Shown here: piece by piece, positions 8,759-17,451 of the stretch
How positions within the stretch are numbered: the first letter of the stretch is position 1
Layout: every line of letters starts with the position of its first letter
Origin: Synechococcus sp. PCC 7335
GTDB taxonomy: Bacteria; Cyanobacteriota; Cyanobacteriia; Phormidesmidales; Phormidesmidaceae
DNA: 64,000 bases
Direction: 5' to 3'
Assembly: GCF_000155595.1 (NCBI RefSeq)
Contig: NZ_DS989904.1
Coordinates: 318,477 to 382,476, forward strand
Notes under the pieces: generated by a model
What the model saw: the letters and a program-made list of their open reading frames with translations, nothing else
What the model was told of the DNA's origin: nothing
The model's database searches: none
Made by a program: the position numbers and the translations under genes

Positions 8759-8986
8759 CTATTGAGCCCGCTCAGAATCAGTTTTGCTCATGCTAAATAG
8801 AGATAACGGAAAGTCTGCTTCTTGCAAGTCAACTAAGCTAATCTCACTCAAATCAATTTCTGCACTGGCAGGCGGAGTGTGCTCTACTTCTTGAAGACCG
8901 TAAAGGAAAGCAGCTAGCAGCACTATAAAAGCAGTGCGAGGCAAGATAGGTTGTGATTTCTTTGAAGGAGAACGATAAGACACCAA
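8759..8986 (-). CDS. Small putative exported protein
   Basis: A 75-codon frame with a basic N-terminus (SPSKKSQ), a hydrophobic core TAFIVLLAAFLYG (residues about 18-31) and a PASA-E motif at about 40-43 resembling a signal-peptidase cleavage site, followed by a short acidic mature region of about 30 residues. The start is TTG at 8986 or GTG at 8983, without a good Shine-Dalgarno sequence. Same strand as the GTPase gene downstream. The signal-like architecture is the only support. Confidence 0.4.
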   Translation of the reverse strand: MVSYRSPSKKSQPILPRTAFIVLLAAFLYGLQEVEHTPPASAEIDLSEISLVDLQEADFPLSLFSMSKTDSERAQ

Positions 8987-9489
8987 GCCAAAAGTTAGAT
9001 TAGGTTAGACAGTGGAAAACATTCAGACATCTATGCCTTGTTCTTGGAAACAGAAGTAAACAAGATGCCGACTCCAGCGCTGAATATCAACGCTAAACAT
9101 GCACCAAAGCAACACTAATAGCAGGCAAAAAACCTATACAGGCAAGACGATCTAAAAGCAAAAATGCAGGCGAATTCAGCGCACTTAGCTAACAACTCAG
9201 CTAACAGAGTTAATTTACTGTAGCTTCTTTGCTATGGAGCGGATATTACAACGCTTTCTCTTGTCACTAAATTGTATCAGTAAGCCTAGCCATTCGTAAA
9301 CCTTCGAAGCACAATTTCATTAGGCTTTTACATAGTAATTACTTAACAAAAATATGATCTCAACGCATCAATATCTCTTTCAAAAGAGCGATTAAACGAC
9401 CCTTTAAAGCAGCTCAACTACCGGATCGAACCGATATAGTTACTGATAGCATTTTCTTTTAGACTCTAAACAGGAACTAGATAGCTTTC
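8987..9489. other. Intergenic region without recognised gene
   Basis: About 500 bp upstream of the FKBP gene and of the divergent small exported ORF. I looked for small photosystem or cytochrome peptides and RNA genes and recognised none. It presumably holds the divergent promoters. Confidence 0.5.
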
Positions 9490-9918
9490 ATGATTCAGTC
9501 AAAATCAGGTGACACCGTTAAAGTTCACTACACTGGTACTCTCAACAATGGTCAGGTGTTTGACTCTTCTAAAAATCGTGACCCCCTAGAATTTACGTTA
9601 GGTACTGGCATGGTGATCGCAGGCTTTGACGCAGCGGTAACCGGTTTGTCACCGGGTGAATCTATCACCACTACAATTCCAGTGGACAGAGCCTACGGTC
9701 CCTATCAAAAAGGGATGGTCGCAGAGATTGATCGCGCAAATATTCCAGCCGACTTTGAGCTAGAAGTGGGCCAGCGACTAGAAATGCAGGTACCCGGAGG
9801 CGAGGCGATGGCCGTTACGATTACGGATATTCAAGGTGATACGGTAACCCTTGATGGCAACCATCCGCTGGCTGGTCAAGATCTGACCTTTGAATTAGAA
9901 CTCGTCGAGATTATATAG
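9490..9918 (+). CDS. FKBP-type peptidyl-prolyl cis-trans isomerase, SlyD-like
   Basis: A 142-residue prolyl isomerase/chaperone. It opens with the FKBP strand VKVHYTGTLNNGQVFDSS, then PLEFTLGTGMVIAGFDAAV, which are the conserved FKBP-pocket elements. Residues about 70-125 form an insert-in-flap domain (AYGPYQKGMVAEIDRANIP onwards), as in SlyD. The protein ends right after the last FKBP strand (LTFELELVEI), so the His/Cys-rich metal-binding tail of E. coli SlyD is absent. Cytoplasmic. Followed 11 bp later by an SDR gene, so probably co-transcribed. Confidence 0.92.
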   Translation: MIQSKSGDTVKVHYTGTLNNGQVFDSSKNRDPLEFTLGTGMVIAGFDAAVTGLSPGESITTTIPVDRAYGPYQKGMVAEIDRANIPADFELEVGQRLEMQVPGGEAMAVTITDIQGDTVTLDGNHPLAGQDLTFELELVEII

Positions 9919-9929
9919 AGGAGATAGCG

Positions 9930-10613
9930 ATGACAACTTATCTAGTCACAGGGGCAAATCGTGGAATTGGCTATGAGTATTGTAAGCAGCTAGCAGCGCG
10001 GGGAGAGGAGGTGATTGCAGTATGCCGTCAGCCTTCGTCAGCGCTATCGGATCTTGATGTCGAGATCGTTAGAAACATCGACGTCGCTGACCAGCAGGCA
10101 ATCGAAACGTTGAAGAAGGCATTAGGTAACAGACCCATCGATGTGCTGATTAACAATGCAGGAATCTATCGTCAATCAAATTTAGACTCGCTGAACATCG
10201 ATGGGATCAAAGAGCAGTTTGAAGTAAATGCGATCGCGCCGCTAGTGCTGACCCAAGCGCTTTTACCCAATCTCACAGCTAGTGTTGATAGTAAAGGCGG
10301 TGCTAAGGTCGCTATCATGACTAGCCGTATGGGCTCAATCGAAGACAACACCTCTGGCGGTACCTACGGCTATCGCATGTCCAAAACCGCCGTTTCTATG
10401 GCTGGCAAATCGCTTTCCCACGATCTTAAGTCGAAGGGAATCGCAGTGGCTATCTTGCATCCGGGGCTAGTTAGCACCGATATGACTAACTTCAATAGCA
10501 ACGGCATCTCTCCAGAGGAGTCTGTGAAGGGACTGCTCAAGATTATTGATTCGCTAACGCTGGAAAAAACAGGTACCTTTTGGCATTCCAACGGTCAAGT
10601 CTTACCCTGGTAA
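9930..10613 (+). CDS. Short-chain dehydrogenase/reductase
   Basis: A 227-residue classical SDR with the cofactor motif TGANRGIG (residues 7-14), NNAG (about 75-78), catalytic Ser within IMTSRMGS and the YxxxK pair in YGYRMSK. An LHPGLVSTDM segment follows. Substrate unknown; the closest style is the C-factor/sniffer-like SDR group. GAGGAG about 6 nt before the ATG is a good ribosome binding site. It lies 11 bp downstream of the FKBP gene and is convergent with the isoaspartyl peptidase gene. Confidence 0.88.
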   Translation: MTTYLVTGANRGIGYEYCKQLAARGEEVIAVCRQPSSALSDLDVEIVRNIDVADQQAIETLKKALGNRPIDVLINNAGIYRQSNLDSLNIDGIKEQFEVNAIAPLVLTQALLPNLTASVDSKGGAKVAIMTSRMGSIEDNTSGGTYGYRMSKTAVSMAGKSLSHDLKSKGIAVAILHPGLVSTDMTNFNSNGISPEESVKGLLKIIDSLTLEKTGTFWHSNGQVLPW

Positions 10614-10631
10614 GTCACTTGTCTGGCTTCT

Positions 10632-10687
10632 TCCTATCCCAACTTTTCTATCCCAACTTTCCTATCCCAACTTTCCTATCCCAACTT
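10632..10687. repeat. 14-bp tandem repeat, 4 copies, across the iaaA stop codon
   Basis: Four units of TCCTATCCCAACTT (one with a single mismatch) at 10632-10645, 10646-10659, 10660-10673 and 10674-10687. The minus-strand stop codon of the isoaspartyl peptidase gene (10676-10678) lies inside the last unit, so downstream copies carry the same TAG sequence. Confidence 0.95.
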
Positions 10688-11620
10688 ACAGATCGCTTCA
10701 CCCCCTAGCTCAATCCAGCCATGGATCAAGCCAGAAGTAGATTGAGCCGCCGCGCACTTACCGTGACGATCTACCACGATTACGCCGCCTTCCCCATTCA
10801 CCTTTCTTACTAGGTACGCTATGCCTGCTTTTGCGGCCGCGATCGCATCTAGGTCCTTGAACTGCACGTAGTCAGAGACTGTCTTCGCAAACACCGTTCG
10901 TAAAAACTGTTCGCCATACCCCGTCGCTGATACTGCGCAGGTTTCATTATCAGCGAACACACCTGCGCCTACGACGGGCGTATCTCCTACCCGGCCCCAG
11001 CGCTTATTGACGAGTCCACCTGTGGAGGTTGCTGCTGCCAAGTTTCCCTGGCTATCCATACAGGCAGCACCCACCGTCCCTAATTTCTGAGCAAGCTTTT
11101 GAGCAGGCTTTACTTTCTCGTGATCAAGCATCATTCGCCCAGCGGCCTGCGCCTCTTTTAGCTGCTTGATACGAGCCTCCGTAATGAAATACGCATCGTC
11201 GCAAAGTTCAGCCTGACAGAATTTGGCAAATTCTAAAGCCCCTGCGCCTGCTAGCATCACATGATCGCCCTGGTCAAGCACTTGCCTAGCTAGTGAGATT
11301 GGATTTTTGATTTGTTTTACGCAAGTCACCGCACCCGCTTTCAAATCTTCTCCATTCATTAGCGCCGCGTCCATTTCCACTTCTCCGTTCTCATTGAGAA
11401 CGGAGCCCCTGCCAGCGTTATAAAGTGGCTCATTCTCTAGTAGATTGACGCAGTATTCAACCACATCTAGCGCCGCAGCCCCCGATTCCAACCACTGGCG
11501 TCCGGCTGCCAAAATCTCCAAAATACTTTCTTTAAACTCGGATTCACTGGCCTCGTATTTTAGATCTTCTAGGGCCCCGGCCCCACCATGAATAATTAGA
11601 GAGTAAGACTGTGTGGCCAT
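10676..11620 (-). CDS. iaaA: Isoaspartyl peptidase / plant-type L-asparaginase
   Basis: An N-terminal nucleophile hydrolase made as a 314-residue precursor that cleaves itself before a threonine to give alpha and beta subunits. It removes beta-aspartyl dipeptides, including those released from cyanophycin breakdown, and hydrolyses asparagine. Visible: N-terminal IIHGGAGALED, YNAGRGSVLNENGEVEMDAALM, the self-processing site GTVGAA with nucleophile Thr182, and downstream GGLVNKRWGRVGDTP and GTGYGEQ-like (SATGYGEQFLRT) motifs. Full length for the family. Overlapping function with agrE in nitrogen recycling is plausible but inferred. Its stop codon lies in a 14-bp tandem repeat. Confidence 0.93.
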   Translation of the reverse strand: MATQSYSLIIHGGAGALEDLKYEASESEFKESILEILAAGRQWLESGAAALDVVEYCVNLLENEPLYNAGRGSVLNENGEVEMDAALMNGEDLKAGAVTCVKQIKNPISLARQVLDQGDHVMLAGAGALEFAKFCQAELCDDAYFITEARIKQLKEAQAAGRMMLDHEKVKPAQKLAQKLGTVGAACMDSQGNLAAATSTGGLVNKRWGRVGDTPVVGAGVFADNETCAVSATGYGEQFLRTVFAKTVSDYVQFKDLDAIAAAKAGIAYLVRKVNGEGGVIVVDRHGKCAAAQSTSGLIHGWIELGGEAICKLG

Positions 11621-11644
11621 AGTGCGCTTCTAAAAGTGATTTGT

Positions 11645-13294
11645 CTAGTCTATAGTCTCACCTGGTGACAGCTCTTCTAGGATCGTAAAGCGAACGTGGT
11701 TGATCGCCAGATCGCCAATAGACAGATCCTCTGGTTTATTTGCTGCCTTCATCTTTTCAAAGGAGATTCCCTTCCCAATCTCAGTGTGAAACCAGGAGAG
11801 ACCCATAAAAAACCGCGTTGGATAGGGTCCACGTTCAATCACATCATCCACGTTGGATTCCATCGGGAGCCAGCCGAGGCTAGGAACATAAAACTCTAGC
11901 CACACATGGTTAAAGTCTGGCTCTAAGGGTAGGTTCTTTTGTTCGGGTTTAGCCGGACATTTGTATCGGCCAATCGTCCGACAGGCAATTCCATTTAACC
12001 GAGCTAGTGCTAGCAGCACGCCAACATACTCACCGCAAGATCCAACCCCTCTGGCAAGTGCCACGTCCGGCGTGTCAATCTTTGGTTGGATACCATAGGA
12101 GAGCTGGTCATACACGTAGTTGCGAATCTTCAGCATCTTTCGCAAAACATTCGACTCAGTGCCGCTAGCTTCTTCCGCAGCGGCTTTGATGATATCGGAG
12201 TCCATCGCTAGATCGTCATCATCGACCAGATATTTCTGCTGGAGGTCGGCGGTCAAAGGGGCCGCTTCTTCAACTTCACCGGGCGATAGGAAATACTTCA
12301 GACTATACATTTCAACCGTAGCTTTCCATCCAATCAGTCCAGCTTGATTAGGCTCTAAAGTATCAAACTTAAAGACGGCAACTCGCTGACCTTGCTGAAT
12401 TTCTTCTGTAAATGGATGACCGATGGCTTCTACTTTGCGCACTTTCTGGCGCAGCGTATCAGAGGGCAAAGCGATTCGCCATTCCACAGCTTCTAGCTTG
12501 ATAGCTTCTAAAGGCAGAAATTCTTCAACATAAGAGATCTCAACTAGGTAGCCGGTCGACAGACTGTAGGATTCACCTTCGGGTTGGTGAATGTGTAACG
12601 GATGTATAAAGGTGCGATCGCGAAACGTCAGCTGAAAGGGCGATTCTGCATTGGGATCGTCGCGGATATAGGGCTCTTCGTCCGCATAGGCAACGTAGCA
12701 AATAGGAACGCCATCTTCAAGATCTAAGAATGTGATACCTGTGGGTGAAGCAAATGGAGTCAGCGCACTTAGCTGGGTAGCACCTGTCTCTTTGTGCAGA
12801 CAGTAGACGGTTTGTTCAGCGCGATCACATACCCAAAGACCCGACTCAGTCGCCGAAATATTTTCAGATCCGACGCCTGGCTGTACCAACTTAGTCAAAG
12901 GCCGTCCGGTGGTTCTATCGAATACATGGATATATCCAGACTTCTGGCAGGTGGCATACACTCTGTCTTGCCAAACGGCTACACCACCAACCGCATAGGG
13001 TAGCCGCGCAAATGCTTTAGGAATTAACGTTTCTTTTGAGCAGCTAAAAACCGTTTGGTCTTTGGCATACCACAAGGTGTTCTCCCAAATAGCTAACCCA
13101 CTCACGCCTAGCCACTCTACAGTCTGCTCAGGATTTAGAACAACTGTATTATCTGTTAACGGATCGATCTCAACTAAATATCCCCGCACCGCATCGACTG
13201 CTAGTAGACGCTGCTGACTTGCTGCTAAGCCTGATAAAAAATACACCCCAATGGGTCGAACTGTTGAATGCTGTATGGGTCGCACTAAAGACAC
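11645..13294 (-). CDS. Beta-propeller-like plus transglutaminase-like domain protein
   Basis: A 549-residue protein. Residues about 20-200 show repeats of the form VGGVAVWQDRVYATCQKSGYIHVFDRTTG, suggesting an NHL/YncE-type beta-propeller. A beta-rich middle part (about 230-340) resembles the N-terminal domain often found before transglutaminase cores. Residues about 390-500 carry the papain-like triad: Cys420 in VGSCGEYVGV, His in FNHVWLEFY, and an Asp in ESNVDD. No signal peptide, so probably cytoplasmic. Activity could be peptidase or amide-transfer; substrate unknown. The frame starts with GTG at 13294. The gene lies 24 bp upstream of iaaA on the same strand and is likely co-transcribed with it. 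Confidence 0.8.
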   Translation of the reverse strand: MSLVRPIQHSTVRPIGVYFLSGLAASQQRLLAVDAVRGYLVEIDPLTDNTVVLNPEQTVEWLGVSGLAIWENTLWYAKDQTVFSCSKETLIPKAFARLPYAVGGVAVWQDRVYATCQKSGYIHVFDRTTGRPLTKLVQPGVGSENISATESGLWVCDRAEQTVYCLHKETGATQLSALTPFASPTGITFLDLEDGVPICYVAYADEEPYIRDDPNAESPFQLTFRDRTFIHPLHIHQPEGESYSLSTGYLVEISYVEEFLPLEAIKLEAVEWRIALPSDTLRQKVRKVEAIGHPFTEEIQQGQRVAVFKFDTLEPNQAGLIGWKATVEMYSLKYFLSPGEVEEAAPLTADLQQKYLVDDDDLAMDSDIIKAAAEEASGTESNVLRKMLKIRNYVYDQLSYGIQPKIDTPDVALARGVGSCGEYVGVLLALARLNGIACRTIGRYKCPAKPEQKNLPLEPDFNHVWLEFYVPSLGWLPMESNVDDVIERGPYPTRFFMGLSWFHTEIGKGISFEKMKAANKPEDLSIGDLAINHVRFTILEELSPGETID

Positions 13295-13410
13295 CTATCC
13301 GAAATTAAGACACGCTCTAGAATTTAGACTAACCGAACCTGCCTTAGCGCACCAAAAGGTACTACTTTAAAGTACATAAACCGCGCAGCTCAGGAAAATT
13401 GCTAAGTCCT

Positions 13411-13644
13411 ATGAAAATAGTTTATGACTCAGATAAGGACATACTACAACTTTCTTTTAATCAGGCAATGGTTGAAGAAACTACGCAAATAGCTCCTGGA
13501 CTGATCGCAGACTACGACGAAGATGGAAAGATCATTGGTTTAGAACTTAGGAAAGCCTCAATCCGTGTAGACAATCCTTACGAGCTTACCTATCTAATAG
13601 GTGAGTCCAATGCTAGCAAACCGTTTGCCAAAGTCAGTGAATAA
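13411..13644 (+). CDS. DUF2283 family protein
   Basis: A 77-residue protein beginning MKIVYDSDKDILQLSF, with APGLIADYDEDGKIIGLEL in the middle, the diagnostic pattern of DUF2283, a small beta-rich domain of unknown role often found beside DUF4258 toxin-like genes; none is visible here. I chose the ATG at 13411 for its match to the family start. A TTG at 13399 (12 bp upstream, preceded by AGGA) is the alternative. Confidence 0.75.
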   Translation: MKIVYDSDKDILQLSFNQAMVEETTQIAPGLIADYDEDGKIIGLELRKASIRVDNPYELTYLIGESNASKPFAKVSE

Positions 13645-14085
13645 TCGCACCCGCTTAGCATTAGTCTTTTGATATTAGTCTCTTAGTAAGTCCGCTTAGT
13701 AAATAGCGCAGTTGAGACACAAACCCAAACAGAAAACTTTTCTATAATTTGAGGTACCTAAGCTCTCCTATCCAGGATCTCTCAATGTTCGTGCCCGACT
13801 TAATTGACACCCTACTCGGTCAATAAAGGTAGTGAAAGTATTCGAAGTGTTCAAACGCTAGAAGACATAGCGCTGACAGCCTTAGCGCTAGCAGATATAG
13901 GTATAGTTACAAGAATTGCAACCTCAGAAGCCCTGCAGGATAACCATCGATAAACTCGCTATCTTCTCAACTCTTACTGACTTAGAAAGGCGATAGGGCA
14001 AAAGGACAATAGAGCAGTAAAGCGATAGAGCTAGAAATTAGATTCAAGCGTAAGCGCGTGTAATCTATGGATAAGGCACTAGGCT
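13645..14085. other. Intergenic region without recognised gene
   Basis: About 440 bp between the convergent DUF2283 and DUF4327-like genes. It has short imperfect repeats (TTAGTC/CTTAGTAA near 13665-13705; AGCGCTRRCAG-type near 13870-13895), but I see no gene, RNA or clear terminator. Confidence 0.5.
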
Positions 14086-14310
14086 CTAATCATTCTGCCA
14101 AGACTCGTGACCAATAAGATCGCACACGTAGTCGCGCAACAGATACTCATTGTCCTCTAAAACTTCTTCAACCAAGTGCCAATCCCTATCTCCAAAAAAT
14201 CTAGCAAGGGAGTAGAGCTGAGCAGTTCTGCCAATCGAGCCCCTATCTACCAAGGCTCTAACTTCGTCTTGGATCGAATGGATAGAATGTGGACGACACG
14301 TTTGCAGCAT
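14086..14310 (-). CDS. DUF4327-like small cyanobacterial protein
   Basis: A 74-residue protein with the pattern SIHSIQDEVRALVDRG...LYSLARFFGDRDWHLVEEVLEDNEYLLRDYVCDLIGHESW. This matches my memory of DUF4327, a cyanobacteria-specific family of about 70 residues with unknown function. The ATG at 14310 has a strong AGAGGA ribosome binding site 8 nt upstream. Single gene; the long intergenic region toward agrE lies upstream of it. Confidence 0.75.
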   Translation of the reverse strand: MLQTCRPHSIHSIQDEVRALVDRGSIGRTAQLYSLARFFGDRDWHLVEEVLEDNEYLLRDYVCDLIGHESWQND

Positions 14311-14955
14311 GGTGGATGTCCTCTAGAAATGGTTCACGACAAATGAAAATGCCCTACAGTCTAATCCGAGAGCTGGTTGCTTCTAAACGCTTGCTTCTAA
14401 ATGCTTACTTCTGAATTAGTCTGCTTTCAAAACACGTCGTTTTCTAACGCTGGTTGAAATAGTCAGCCTCACTATTTAAGGAAAGCAGTGAAAACTACAG
14501 ACTTCAAAGCTACTATCTTGTGCTCTCAAATCACGCTATCCTTTTGATTTTATTTCGAATCAACAAACTTCAGCGGAAAGCCTGAGACCTGAATTAATAC
14601 TGTCTGATTTGTTACTGCTAGATTCGCTACTATCTAATTCGCTCAAGCTTCAATTAACAACTGTATTTATCTGACTGTATTTATCTTTAGCCGATAATGA
14701 ACATATCGTTAGATGAGAAATCTCGTAATGAGAGCATGAATCTTGTATCTCTCACAGTAATTTTATATAGGACTGACAAAAATCATCTTTGTTGAGCAAC
14801 GTTCCTGTATTGTACAGCACACTTTTGCGAGAGAAGCAGACGTTGGTTAGGATTTCATAACATTACGTCCTAGCGTAGAAACTAGTGATCACTGTGATAG
14901 TAGCGCTGATATGATCTAGGTATGATAGGGTGGCCTTCTTGAGCAGTAGCCATTT

Positions 14956-15072
14956 TCCATTAGCTACCGCTTGAGAAAGCTCGCAAAGACAAGTGAGAGG
15001 ATTACTTTTATTTCCGCTGTAGACATAGCTAATAGAAGCGGCTTGTCAAACTCGGCTACTAGCCGTTTTTTT
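14956..15072 (+). promoter_or_regulatory. Candidate structured leader/attenuator of agrE
   Basis: In order on the plus strand: GTAGC paired with GCTAC across 12 nt (about 14956-14977), CTCGC with GTGAG, CCGCT (15014 region) with AGCGG (about 15036-15040), and CGGCT/AGCCG (15053-15065) followed by seven T residues (15066-15072). A second CGGCT copy (about 15039-15043) could compete for the same AGCCG. Alternative pairings before a U-run resemble transcription attenuation. The hairpin lies 176 bp before the agrE start codon, downstream of the TATGAT box. I do not recognise a known riboswitch consensus. Confidence 0.4.
15053..15072 (+). terminator. Rho-independent-type hairpin in the agrE leader
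   Basis: CGGCT-ACT-AGCCG stem-loop directly followed by T7. The stem is only 5 bp, but the U-run is textbook. It points toward agrE, so it is either an attenuator or the end of a short leader transcript. Confidence 0.5.
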
Positions 15073-15248
15073 ATGACTGTTTGCACGTCTGGTTCTAGCA
15101 TCATCCTAGCAGCGCAGCATCAGATGAGCGTTCTCTACAGGAAGAGTGTTGTTGATAGCCACAACGTTGATGATCGCAACAGCAGCAGAACGACTTAATG
15201 CTAATGATTTAGTTCGCAGGCCCAAACACTTCAAAGGAGATTTTTTGC

Positions 15249-17402
15249 ATGACTGAAACGATGGCTAACAAGGCAACATCAATTGATACCACTGATACCA
15301 CTCGAATTCTGATGTGTGCGCCACATCATTATGATGTGGACTATGTGATTAATCCCTGGATGGAAGGAAACATTCATCGCTCGTCTAGAGATCAAGCGGA
15401 AACTCAGTGGCAAAAGCTGCACGATGTTTTGAAAGAATATGCTGTGATCGAACTGATTGAGCCTAAGCCAGGCTGGCCTGATATGGTTTTCACTGCTAAC
15501 GCTGGGTTGATATTAGGCGATCGCGTTGTCCTTAGTCGATTTTTCCACGAAGAGCGACAGGGCGAAGAACCTCATTTTCAAAAATGGTTTGAGGATAACG
15601 GCTACACAGTCTATGTGCTGCCCAAAGGCTTGCCGTTTGAAGGGGCTGGCGATGCGCTATTCGATCGAGGCGGCGGTTGGCTTTGGGCAGGTTATGGCTT
15701 CCGCTCAGAGCTAGATTCTCATCCGTATTTGGCTAAATGGCTAGACGTAGAAGTCCTATCTCTACACTTAGTCGATAGCCGCTTCTACCATTTAGACACC
15801 TGCTTTTGCCCGCTTCAAGGCGGCTATTTACTTTACTATCCAGGCGCGTTTGATGCCTACTCCAATCGTCTAATCGAAATGAGAGTGCCTGCCGACAAGC
15901 GTATCGCCATTGATGAAGTCGATGCGGTCAACTTTGCTTGCAATACGGTCAATATTGATCGCACTGTAGTGATGAACAAAGCGACTGAGAGTTTGAAGCA
16001 GCGGCTAGATGAGCTAGGATTTACCGTCATCGAAACGCCGCTAACTGAATTTCTCAAAGCAGGCGGCGCTGCCAAGTGTCTGACACTGAAGATGAGCGAA
16101 CCTCGCTCGATAGAAACGCAGACCTCTACGGTACAAAGCCGAGTCATTCATTTAGAAGGACATTTGCTGGACTCTGGATTGGTCAACCGCGCTTTAGATA
16201 CGATTGTGAGCGGCGGTGGCAGCTTTCAAGTTTTGAGCTTTGATTTGGGAAAGCAACGACAAGATAGCTCGGTCGCCGAGGTGAAGGTGATTGCGCCAGA
16301 TGTCACCGTTATGGATGACATCATGGGACAGCTGATTGATCTTGGCGCCGCTAGCCTACCGCGTGAGGCTCAGCCTGCTGAGTTAGAGCCCGTTGTTCAA
16401 AACGGAGTAGCGCCGGATGATTTCTATGTAACCACGATCTATCCGACCGAAGTGCTCATTGGCGATCGCTGGATTAAGGTCAAAGGGCAGCGGATGGATG
16501 GCGCGATCGCCCTTTCTCAGACTGATAGTGGCCCAGTTGCTAGCTGCAAACTACTGCGCGACTTGGAAATCGGTGAATCGGTTGTTGTTGGCAGTAGAGG
16601 GATCCATACCATCAGAGAACTCGCGTCGCTTAAAAGCAAAAAGGCCGATGAGTTTAGCTTTATGGGAGCTGGGGTTTCTAGTGAGCGCCGAGTGGAGCTA
16701 GTCGTAGAGCAAATTGCCTGGGATCTTCGGCGGATTCGCGATCGTGGCGGTAAAGTAGTCGTTACCGCTGGCCCAGTCGTCATCCATACCGGTGGTAGTG
16801 AGCATCTAAAGCAGCTTATCCGCGGTGGCTATGTCCATGCGCTATTAGGAGGAAATGCGATCGCAGTTCATGATATCGAACAGGCGATGCTAGGCACTTC
16901 GCTAGGCATGGATATGAAGCGAGGGGTTTCAGTGCATGGCGGACACCGGCATCATCTCAAAGCGATTAATACTGTTCGGCGTCACGGTAGCATTGCCAAA
17001 ACTGTAGAAGCCGGCGAACTGACTAGCGGCGTCATGTATGAGTGCGTCAAAAACAACGTGCCTTTCTCGCTAGCAGGCTCTATCCGTGACGATGGTCCCC
17101 TGCCAGATACCAAGATGGATCTTATAGAAGCTCAAGCAGACTATGCCAGATTAGTTGAGGGTGCAGATCTCATCCTGATGCTTTCAACAATGCTACATTC
17201 TATTGGCGTCGGCAACATGACCCCGTCGGGCGTGAAGATGGTCTGCGTAGATATCAACCCAGCCGTTGTCACTAAGCTAAGCGATCGAGGCTCTGTAGAA
17301 TCAACTGGCGTTGTCACCGACGTTGGCCTATTTCTTAGCCTGCTGGTTCATCAGCTCAGCAAGCTGACCGGGCAGTACGCGCCGGTTGATGTGTTGAACT
17401 GA
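15249..17402 (+). CDS. agrE: Bifunctional arginine dihydrolase / ornithine cyclodeaminase
   Basis: AgrE/ArgZ-type enzyme of 717 residues. The N-terminal amidinotransferase-fold half (about 20-285) hydrolyses arginine to ornithine, CO2 and two ammonia. It shows NPWMEGN, FTANAG and ALFDRGG motifs, and the catalytic cysteine Cys277 in GGAAKCLTLKM. The C-terminal half (about 300-710) is the LOR/SDH-related domain that turns ornithine into proline and ammonia, with GGYVHALLGGNAIAVHDIEQ and a MLHSIGVGNM stretch near its end. This drives the cyanobacterial ornithine-ammonia cycle and mobilises cyanophycin nitrogen. AAGGAG about 10 nt before the ATG is a strong ribosome binding site. The long upstream region has attenuator-like hairpins, so regulation through the leader is possible. 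Confidence 0.93.
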   Translation: MTETMANKATSIDTTDTTRILMCAPHHYDVDYVINPWMEGNIHRSSRDQAETQWQKLHDVLKEYAVIELIEPKPGWPDMVFTANAGLILGDRVVLSRFFHEERQGEEPHFQKWFEDNGYTVYVLPKGLPFEGAGDALFDRGGGWLWAGYGFRSELDSHPYLAKWLDVEVLSLHLVDSRFYHLDTCFCPLQGGYLLYYPGAFDAYSNRLIEMRVPADKRIAIDEVDAVNFACNTVNIDRTVVMNKATESLKQRLDELGFTVIETPLTEFLKAGGAAKCLTLKMSEPRSIETQTSTVQSRVIHLEGHLLDSGLVNRALDTIVSGGGSFQVLSFDLGKQRQDSSVAEVKVIAPDVTVMDDIMGQLIDLGAASLPREAQPAELEPVVQNGVAPDDFYVTTIYPTEVLIGDRWIKVKGQRMDGAIALSQTDSGPVASCKLLRDLEIGESVVVGSRGIHTIRELASLKSKKADEFSFMGAGVSSERRVELVVEQIAWDLRRIRDRGGKVVVTAGPVVIHTGGSEHLKQLIRGGYVHALLGGNAIAVHDIEQAMLGTSLGMDMKRGVSVHGGHRHHLKAINTVRRHGSIAKTVEAGELTSGVMYECVKNNVPFSLAGSIRDDGPLPDTKMDLIEAQADYARLVEGADLILMLSTMLHSIGVGNMTPSGVKMVCVDINPAVVTKLSDRGSVESTGVVTDVGLFLSLLVHQLSKLTGQYAPVDVLN

Positions 17403-17451
17403 AGCTGTTGAAAAGGCACTGCTGCAACCAAGACTCTGTTGCACCAAATCG

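Larger units (their letters stand above)
14311..15248. other. Long divergent intergenic region upstream of agrE
   Basis: About 940 bp between the DUF4327-like gene (minus) and agrE (plus). It contains a 7-bp-stem inverted repeat AAATAGT...ACTATTT (14457-14477), GTTA-N8-TAAC at 14846-14861, the 10-bp palindrome AGTGATCACT (14884-14893), and a possible -10 box TATGAT (14921-14926). The hairpin series 14956-15072 is listed separately. The open frame at 14971-15198 has no coding character that I can support. Confidence 0.6.

Noticed and set aside
13899-13960. Possible small gene or terminator between the DUF2283 and DUF4327-like genes
   Set aside because: No open frame of useful length with a start and ribosome binding site, and no stable stem followed by a T-run.
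14846-14861. GTTA-N8-TAAC as a possible NtcA site upstream of agrE
   Set aside because: The NtcA consensus is GTA-N8-TAC; this has an extra base in each half and lies about 60 bp from the candidate -10 box, not at the usual position.
14971-15198. 75-codon open frame in the agrE leader
   Set aside because: It runs through the hairpin series and T-run, has a TTG start without ribosome binding site and a composition unlike a protein.
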